A DNA stretch of 18,344 bases from the NCBI GenBank assembly GCA_964560875.1, contig CAZLMW010000148.1, positions 1-18,344 of the forward strand, read 5' to 3'. This document shows, piece after piece, positions 7,678 to 13,445 of the stretch (position 1 is its first letter; the number at the start of each line of letters is the position of its first letter). The translations under genes were made by a program, and so were the position numbers. The notes under the pieces are model-generated. The model was not told where the DNA came from, did not search any database, and saw only the letters and a list, made by a program, of their open reading frames with translations. Source of the DNA: CAZLMW01 sp964560875 (lineage in GTDB: Bacteria > Myxococcota_A > UBA9042).

Positions 7678-8840
7678 TTGTTCTGAGCGCTGCAGGGGGC
7701 GAGTGAAACGCGGGTCTGCAGATCGGTGTGGGTGCCCGCCGGGATGTCGAGCACTTCCATACTGCCGCCGAACAGGATTTGGCCCGTCGTCGCGTCCAGG
7801 GCGGACACGCGCACGCCGATCGAGGTGCCGGTGATGCCGCAGATCACAAGACCCTTGGCGCCCTGCGGAATCTTGCAGGTGGGTTCGCTGAACAACAGGT
7901 CGACCACACGCTGAGCGTACGGCGTGTTCAGGTCGATCTCGCACGGCTTCTTTGCGTCCTTGGCGGTGACCGGGATGATCACTTTCTTGTTGCTGTCTGC
8001 CACTTCGATGAGCACGTGGCTGACGTTGTTGCCCGCGCACGTGTTGTTGTTGGCGAACTGCCACTGCACACCCACGCTGCTGCGCAGGTCCCCGATATCG
8101 AGGGTGCTCGTCAGCTTCGTGTCGAAGCCGGCCTGCACCGTCACCGGGCCGAACAGCGCGAGGTTGCCGTAGAACGTCAGGTTCTGCGACGTGGTCCCAT
8201 CGAGCTGCACCCAGGTCTGTCCCGCCGGCACGTTCAGCACAGTCGCCTGGCCGACGTTGCAGGGCACGCTGGCGTGGGCAACGACCTGCGTCTTGCTCGG
8301 GTTCAGCATCGAGATCGTGACCGTCTTGATGTCCGCCTTGGCGCATCCGGTGTTAGCCGGCTGCCCGAGCACGGTCCACCCAACGGTGACGGACCCGCCG
8401 CTGGTGTTCCGACGCGTCGCGACGAGCGGCAGCACAGGGGTTGTCGTCGTTTTGCCTGGGTCCACGACAAGGTTGCCGGCGTCGGCGGACGAAATGAGCG
8501 CGCCGGACGTGTCCTTGGCGGTCAGCTCGACGGCGTACGTGCCGGGCTCAACCGAGAACGACTGGAACCCCTTGGTGCAGACCAGCGGCCCGGAGTCTTC
8601 CTCGAGGAAGCCGCCGCGACGCACCTTGATGCGCACCGACGAGACGCCGCTGCTCGCACAGGCAGCGACCTCCCAGCGGACCTCGAGCACACCGCTTCGA
8701 GCGCTCTGAGTCACCACGCAACCGCTCAACGTCGAGGCCGCGAGGACCAGGATCGCGAGGATCGCCATCTTGAGGTGGGGGCGCCGCAGTCCGCGTTTTG
8801 TGGCCATGGTGCTGTTCGATTTGGTGGGTCGCTTCTTCAT
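7662..8840 (-). CDS. Lipoprotein with three tandem beta-sandwich-like modules
   Basis: A 392-residue lipoprotein of unrecognised family and first gene of the import operon. The start is ATG 8840, with GGGAGG about 5 nt upstream; an upstream in-frame ATG at 8858 is less likely. Signal peptide ends at lipobox LSG-Cys41. The mature part shows three similar modules of about 100-120 residues: around 50-145, 149-250 and 255-380. Each opens with a V-x-V-x-W motif (Trp56, Trp155, Trp260) and a Cys (61, 166, 268), has a second Cys 27-32 residues later (88, 194, 300), and then a P-x-G turn followed by a hydrophobic strand (99, 205, 325). The third module has an extra Cys pair (322, 334). This looks like repeated Ig-like folds with one disulfide each. 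Its position before the receptor suggests a part in ligand capture or receptor assembly, which is inference. Confidence 0.8.
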   Translation of the reverse strand: MKKRPTKSNSTMATKRGLRRPHLKMAILAILVLAASTLSGCVVTQSARSGVLEVRWEVAACASSGVSSVRIKVRRGGFLEEDSGPLVCTKGFQSFSVEPGTYAVELTAKDTSGALISSADAGNLVVDPGKTTTTPVLPLVATRRNTSGGSVTVGWTVLGQPANTGCAKADIKTVTISMLNPSKTQVVAHASVPCNVGQATVLNVPAGQTWVQLDGTTSQNLTFYGNLALFGPVTVQAGFDTKLTSTLDIGDLRSSVGVQWQFANNNTCAGNNVSHVLIEVADSNKKVIIPVTAKDAKKPCEIDLNTPYAQRVVDLLFSEPTCKIPQGAKGLVICGITGTSIGVRVSALDATTGQILFGGSMEVLDIPAGTHTDLQTRVSLAPCSAQNKCASP

Positions 8841-8880
8841 CGTGTCCTCCCGGGGCATACGCGACGTCCCGCGTTGAACC

Positions 8881-8896
8881 CCACAACGGACTGTGG
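8881..8896. promoter_or_regulatory. Short inverted repeat in the leader of the import operon
   Basis: CCACA (8881-8885) and TGTGG (8892-8896) form a perfect 5-bp inverted repeat with a 6-nt centre, 41 nt before the first operon start. It could be an operator or a leader hairpin. Such short repeats are common by chance, and I found no clear promoter boxes in the 179 bp between the divergent starts at 8840 and 9020. Confidence 0.2.
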
Positions 8897-9019
8897 CGGA
8901 GGGTATTCAATCCACCGCGGCGATGAAACCTTCATTCGAGCCACGCCATGCGCGGGCCAAGGTCTCGATCCTGCAGCAACAAACTTGACCGAACGCCGGA
9001 CATTGCGACCCTGAATGCC

Positions 9020-9982
9020 ATGTGCAAGGACACAGCCATCGCGATCGCCGCCTTTTTCGTGTTGACCCTCGTCGCTGGTTGCGGCGCCGGCCTGCAGGAC
9101 CGTGCGGTCGATCGCGTCTCCCTGGCCGATGCGGGCGAAGACGGCGATTTCTCGCGCCCCTACTCGGCCGTTGAGCTCCGCAAAGCGCGCCGTCATCGCA
9201 CCGGGCGCTCGGTTGCGCGAACCCGGGCCAAACGCCCCACGAAGCGACGCACCCGCCGGATCGTCCGCCGAACCACCCGCTCTAAGACACCCGTACGCCG
9301 CGCCAATTCGCGCCCCGTCGCGAAGAAACGCCCGATCCGCAGCCCCAAACGGGACGGTTCGACCGATCGCCGGGTCGTGGCCAAGCGGCAGGTCGCCAAG
9401 AAACCGCCCAAACGCGCTCCCGTGGCACGCAAACCCGTCCCGCGCCGTTCCCGCCCCGCCGGTCCCGCCACCGCCGCTTACCGCACACCTCGTGCCCCAG
9501 CCGTCATCGGTCGAAACGCCGGTCGCCACCGTCTGCAGTGGGCAGCCAACAGGGTGGGCAAGGTCGACAAACCCAACTTCATGTCGCGCGTCATGCGCGC
9601 CGGCGGCCCGTTTTCTCCAATCCGCGTTCGCCCATTCGCCAAAGGCCTGCATCGCCGCGCCACCCGCCTCGGCCAGGTCGTGGGTGCCCATGACGCACAG
9701 CCCGGCGATCTCGTCTTCTTCCGTAACACGCACGACCTCAACGGCAACGGACGCCCCGACGACGGCATCACCTGGGCCGGCATCGTTGAGCGCGTCGATC
9801 GCGGCCGCATCGTCTTCATCGCGCGGCGGGCCGGAAAAGTCCGTCGCATGGCTGTGACTCCCGGCCGTCCGGCGACCGTTCGCGCCGACGGAAAAGTCCT
9901 CAATACACGCCTGGTCCGCTGGCCCGGCACGTCGTCGGCGATGACTTCGGGTCAGTGCTTCGCGGCAATCGCGCGGCTCTGA
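9020..9982 (+). CDS. Lipoprotein with basic tether and degenerate CHAP/NlpC-P60-like domain
   Basis: A 320-residue protein. The start is ATG 9020 because it directly precedes a signal peptide with lipobox VAG-Cys21; no clear ribosome binding site is visible. Residues 52-170 are a long Arg/Lys/Pro-rich stretch, likely disordered and strongly basic. Residues 172-312 resemble the CHAP/NlpC-P60 amidase domains common in myxobacterial envelope proteins: a WAANRVGKVDK helix, the QPGDLVFFRNTHDLNGNGRPDD segment and GIVERVDRGRIVFI strands. The two catalytic positions look lost. The helix that should hold DCSGF reads KPNFMSRVM, and the TH-x-GIV His is replaced by Trp252 (TWAGIV). If so, the domain may bind peptidoglycan or protein without cutting. 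The basic tether might hold it to anionic envelope polymers or lipopolysaccharide. The domain call is moderately sure; loss of activity is inferred. Confidence 0.75.
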   Translation: MCKDTAIAIAAFFVLTLVAGCGAGLQDRAVDRVSLADAGEDGDFSRPYSAVELRKARRHRTGRSVARTRAKRPTKRRTRRIVRRTTRSKTPVRRANSRPVAKKRPIRSPKRDGSTDRRVVAKRQVAKKPPKRAPVARKPVPRRSRPAGPATAAYRTPRAPAVIGRNAGRHRLQWAANRVGKVDKPNFMSRVMRAGGPFSPIRVRPFAKGLHRRATRLGQVVGAHDAQPGDLVFFRNTHDLNGNGRPDDGITWAGIVERVDRGRIVFIARRAGKVRRMAVTPGRPATVRADGKVLNTRLVRWPGTSSAMTSGQCFAAIARL

Positions 9983-10112
9983 AGGCTGCGTCGCAAAAGC
10001 GCATCCAAAAAACCCGTCGAAAAAGCGTCGAAAAGTTTACGCGATCCCAGCAACCCCGATACTCCGCTCAAACCGGCATCGATTTCGCGATGTATTACTT
10101 GACGGAGCTATC

Positions 10113-10310
10113 ATGAACTTGCCGAAGGTCATGGATTTTGGTCGCTACTACGTCGTCTTCGCACGCGGCCGTCAATACCGCGGACGTGTCATCCGCCTCG
10201 AGCGCTCCTACGTCGACCTGGCGACCGGCCACGAAGTCGTTCGCCTCGGCGCGCGCGAAGTGAAAGCTGTGCTCGAACCGGCCCGCCGCGACGATCGCAT
10301 TCACGCGTAG
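10113..10310 (+). CDS. Small hypothetical protein, 65 residues
   Basis: A short basic protein with a good ribosome binding site (GGAG, 6 nt before ATG 10113) and codon use like its neighbours, which supports it as a real gene. I do not recognise a family. It reads as alternating strands (YYVVFARG, YRGRVIRLERSYVDL, EVVRLGAREVKAVLE), a pattern seen in small five-strand barrels such as Sm-like or KOW/SH3-like folds, but this is only a resemblance. It has no signal peptide or membrane segment. It lies 130 bp after the basic lipoprotein gene, in a gap with several A-rich runs and no clear promoter, and is convergent with the acyltransferase gene. Confidence 0.65.
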   Translation: MNLPKVMDFGRYYVVFARGRQYRGRVIRLERSYVDLATGHEVVRLGAREVKAVLEPARRDDRIHA

Positions 10311-10328
10311 CCCGTTTCAAAGCCGGGC
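10310..10328. terminator. Weak hairpin between convergent genes
   Basis: GCCCG (10310-10314) and CGGGC (10324-10328) can form a 5-bp stem with a 9-nt loop in the 37-bp gap between the convergent small-protein and acyltransferase genes. There is no U-run on either side, so a terminator role is only suggested by position. Confidence 0.2.
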
Positions 10329-10347
10329 CGGGTAAACGCCGCGTCGA

Positions 10348-10905
10348 TCAGGCGTCGGCAATCCCCTCGATCACGAAACCCGCAGCGGCGTAGATCTGTT
10401 TGATCTGCCGCAAATCGGCCTGCAGGTCGTCGCTTGGTTCGATCACTCCGAGCCAGCGCGTCTTCTTGCCCTTGTTGTCGAGATACCAACAAACGATGGG
10501 CACATTCGCGGCCTTGGCGATGTGCCAAAATCCGGTCTTGATGCGCTTGACGCCTTTGCGCGTGCCTTCCGGGACCAGGGCGAGCTGGAATTCATCCCGC
10601 TGCGCGAAGATGTTCGCGAGCTGCTGAACCAGGCCCGTGGCCGCTGAACGGTCCACCGCGACTCCGCCCATGCCGCGCATGATCGGTCCCATCGGGCCGA
10701 CGAACCATGACTTCTTGACGATGACGTGGCCCTTGATGCCGACCCGCGCGAACCCCGCGAACGCCATCACGGTGTCCATGTTCGACGTGTGTGGGAAGCC
10801 GATGATCACCTGCTTGGGCGACCAATAGGCCGGCAGCGGCTCAAAATCCCAGCCACGGGCGCGGTACACGACGGCACCGACGAGCTTCATCAAGGGGCCC
10901 GGCAT
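10348..10905 (-). CDS. PlsC-family 1-acylglycerol-3-phosphate acyltransferase-like protein
   Basis: A 185-residue acyltransferase of the PlsC/AGPAT family, which transfers an acyl chain from acyl-CoA or acyl-ACP to a lysophospholipid or similar acceptor at the membrane. The catalytic H-x4-D motif is HTSNMD (39-44). The acceptor-binding motif is VPEGTRK (111-117), followed by GFWHIAKAANVPIV, the usual fourth block. It is shorter than PlsC of Escherichia coli and has no clear N-terminal membrane segment. It begins 15 nt after the mutS2 stop on the same strand, so the two are probably co-transcribed. No strong ribosome binding site precedes ATG 10905; a second ATG at codon 6 is possible. The acceptor substrate is unknown. 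Confidence 0.88.
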   Translation of the reverse strand: MPGPLMKLVGAVVYRARGWDFEPLPAYWSPKQVIIGFPHTSNMDTVMAFAGFARVGIKGHVIVKKSWFVGPMGPIMRGMGGVAVDRSAATGLVQQLANIFAQRDEFQLALVPEGTRKGVKRIKTGFWHIAKAANVPIVCWYLDNKGKKTRWLGVIEPSDDLQADLRQIKQIYAAAGFVIEGIADA

Positions 10906-10920
10906 GAGCCGAGATTACCG

Positions 10921-13353
10921 CTATTGAACCATCCAGACCATGGTCGCGCCGGCCCCGCCTTCGCCGATATCGCCGAGCCGTGATCGCTTGACCTGCCGAT
11001 GTTTGCGGAGGTGTTCGGTCACCGCTTTTCGGAGCGCTCCGGTGCCGTGTCCGTGCACGATGCAGACGCCGCGGACGCCTGAAACGACCGCGCGATCGAG
11101 GTGCGAATCGACAGCATGGATCGCCTCGTCAACGCGCATTCCACGCAGGTCGCAGGTCCAGTCCGAGGTGCGGAACGACGCGGTCTCGTCGTCGTCGAAA
11201 TCGTCGGCGAGGTTGGGCGCGGGCGCGGATTGCACGACCTGGGTCGGGGCGGGCTTGCGTCGCTTCGGTTTGGCGGCCTTGTTGGCTTCGGCTTGTTTGA
11301 CCGCGAAGAGCTGATCGGCGCTCGCCCCCATCTCCATCACGCCGGCCTTCACGCGCACTTTGCCGCGGCGGACGTCGACGCTGATGACCTCGACGGGGCG
11401 GTTGAGCACGCTGTGAAAGACGGCATCGCCCGGCTTGAGATCGGCAACCTTGACCGCCTTGCGACGCTCCTTGGCCGGCTTGGGTTTGGCTGTGCGACCG
11501 CGCGATTGGACCTTCTTTTCATGCTTTCGCAGCACCTCTTTCTGCTCGTCGATCTCGGCGACCGAGACCTTGCGGCGCATCCTCTTGCGGGCGGCCTTTG
11601 CGGCGTCCCGGGCGGCGCGGATGTCGTCGAGCGCTTCCTTGGCTGCCTCCTCGATCCGGCGGTTGATGGCGATTCGCTCCATCCGTCGCTGCTCGTCGAG
11701 TCGTCGTCGGGCCTCGGCGGCCTGGGCGGCCTCAGCGGTGGCTTCCCTTCGCACCTTTTCGGCTTCCGCGGTGAGCTTCTCGAGCCGCTCGAGCATCATC
11801 TCGGTGTCGTCTGACCCCGCGCCGAGCAAGGTGCGCGCCCGGTCCACGATGGCATCCGGCAACCCCATTCGGGCCGCGAGCGCGAGCGGACTGGACGACC
11901 CGGCGGCGCCGATTCGCAGGCGGAATGTCGGCGAGAGTGTCGCGGCGTCGAGGGCAAGCGCCGCATTGGCGTAGCGTTCATCGGCAAGTGGCAGCAGCTT
12001 GAGGGCCTCGAAGTGGGTCGACACCAGGCCGACACAGGGCAGCTCCGCGAACGACTCGAGGATGGACCGTGCTAGCGCGCTGCCTGCCAAGGGTTCGGTG
12101 CCGCTGGCGAGCTCGTCGAGCAGCACAAGCGACCGTCCGGAAGCGGCGTCTTCGAGCGCGGCGGCCACCCGCTGCAGGTGACCCGAGAACGTCGAAAGAC
12201 CGGCGTCCAGATCCTGCGCGTCGCCAAGCACCACGGCGACCTGGGTGACGAACGGCACCTTGCTGCCCTCGGCCGCGCAGACATGCAGACCGCGCCGCGC
12301 CATCTCCACCGCGAGTCCGACCGCGGTCAGCAAAACAGTCTTTCCGCCCCCGTTTGGCCCGCTGACGATCAGCCACTGCGCAGGCGCCTCGATCGCGACG
12401 TCGTTGGCGACAACGGAAGCGCCGTCGATGACAAGCTTGGGGTGGCGCAGCGCCCGCAAACGTACACCGTCATGCACTGAACCGAGCTGAGGACGGGTCG
12501 CAGAGAGCCGGCGAGCAAGTCGGGCGCGAGCGATGATCAGGTCCAACTCCGCGACGATCGCGCAGGTTCGCTCGATCGCGTCGGCGTGGGCGGCAACGGA
12601 TGCTGAGAACTCGGCGAGGATTCGGTGCTCTTCGCGCTTGACCGCGTCGCTGGCGAGGGCGAGGGCGTTGTTCGCTTCCACCATCTCCTGCGGCTCGATG
12701 TAGACCGTTTGGCCGGTCTGCGAGCTGCCGTGAACGATGCCGCCCAGGACGCGCTTGTCACTCGCTTTGACCGGCAACACGAACCGCCCGTCGCGCACTG
12801 TGTAGTAGTCGTCCTGGAGCAACCCTTCTTCGTCCGTTTCGCGCACCATCTCGGCGATACGGCGGCGCAAGCCTCCCGCTCGACGTCGGACCTCGGCGCG
12901 CAAGCGGGCGAGCTCGTCACTGGCTTCATCCAGCAATTCGCCTCGTTCGTCGATCGCGTCGCAGATCAGGTTCGCGAGCAGCCCCAGCCGCGGCAAACGA
13001 CCTGCGAGTTCGGCCAGCGACGGCGCCTGCTCACGCCACATCTCGGCTTCGGCCTGGAGATCGCCGGCGGCCGCCAACATCGAGCCGATGCCGCGCAGCG
13101 CCTCCCTGTCCAACACGCCCCCGCGCCCGGCAAGACGCAGCGCGACGCGGTGATCCAACTCATTGGGGATCGCGGGCGCAAACCCGGCATCGAGCATACG
13201 AGCGGCGGCATCGGTCTCGTCGAGGAGCCGGTTGGCGTCCGCTTCATCGGCCGCGATCGCGAGGGTATTGGCGGCATTTGCGGCCCTTCCGCTCGCACAA
13301 CCTTGCGCCAATGCCGTAAGGACATCGCGAACCGCTAGCAAATCCGTGGACAT
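10921..13353 (-). CDS. mutS2: MutS2 family DNA/ribosome-associated ATPase with C-terminal Smr domain
   Basis: An 810-residue protein with the full MutS2 layout: N-terminal helical core and clamp, a MutS-type ATPase, a long charged coiled coil, a KOW-like segment (VADLKPGDAVFHSVLNRPVE) and a C-terminal Smr domain. Walker A is GPNGGGKT (332-339), the MutS dimer motif is STFSGHL, and Walker B is LVLLDELASGTEP. The Smr domain carries DLRG (near 734) and HGHGTG (near 769), the usual nuclease/nucleic-acid-binding motifs. MutS2 proteins suppress homologous recombination or, in Bacillus subtilis, act on collided ribosomes. The start is ATG 13353, with GGAG 5 nt upstream; the longer open frame upstream crosses into the divergent gene and is unlikely. 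An Ala/Lys-rich low-complexity linker precedes the Smr domain. Confidence 0.95.
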   Translation of the reverse strand: MSTDLLAVRDVLTALAQGCASGRAANAANTLAIAADEADANRLLDETDAAARMLDAGFAPAIPNELDHRVALRLAGRGGVLDREALRGIGSMLAAAGDLQAEAEMWREQAPSLAELAGRLPRLGLLANLICDAIDERGELLDEASDELARLRAEVRRRAGGLRRRIAEMVRETDEEGLLQDDYYTVRDGRFVLPVKASDKRVLGGIVHGSSQTGQTVYIEPQEMVEANNALALASDAVKREEHRILAEFSASVAAHADAIERTCAIVAELDLIIARARLARRLSATRPQLGSVHDGVRLRALRHPKLVIDGASVVANDVAIEAPAQWLIVSGPNGGGKTVLLTAVGLAVEMARRGLHVCAAEGSKVPFVTQVAVVLGDAQDLDAGLSTFSGHLQRVAAALEDAASGRSLVLLDELASGTEPLAGSALARSILESFAELPCVGLVSTHFEALKLLPLADERYANAALALDAATLSPTFRLRIGAAGSSSPLALAARMGLPDAIVDRARTLLGAGSDDTEMMLERLEKLTAEAEKVRREATAEAAQAAEARRRLDEQRRMERIAINRRIEEAAKEALDDIRAARDAAKAARKRMRRKVSVAEIDEQKEVLRKHEKKVQSRGRTAKPKPAKERRKAVKVADLKPGDAVFHSVLNRPVEVISVDVRRGKVRVKAGVMEMGASADQLFAVKQAEANKAAKPKRRKPAPTQVVQSAPAPNLADDFDDDETASFRTSDWTCDLRGMRVDEAIHAVDSHLDRAVVSGVRGVCIVHGHGTGALRKAVTEHLRKHRQVKRSRLGDIGEGGAGATMVWMVQ

Positions 13354-13382
13354 GCGCTCTCCAGAGGTTACGGCGTCGTCGC

Positions 13383-13412
13383 TTGCCGTGACCGGGCGCC
13401 GGCTTCTATCAT
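13383..13412 (+). promoter_or_regulatory. Candidate sigma70-type promoter for the STAND-TPR gene
   Basis: TTGCCG (13383-13388) and TATCAT (13407-13412) lie 18 bp apart in the 92-bp divergent region with mutS2. They match the consensus -35 and -10 boxes at four and five of six positions. The predicted transcript would begin some 25-30 nt before ATG 13446. No equally good promoter was found for mutS2 in the same gap. Confidence 0.4.
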
Positions 13413-13445
13413 CACCGGCAGAGCAACGGAAAGGCTCCGCATCGC

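Noticed and set aside
7678..8346. Upstream extension of the receptor frame
   Set aside because: It overlaps the well-supported lipoprotein gene in another frame and is Arg/Gln-rich shadow sequence with no signal peptide at its start.
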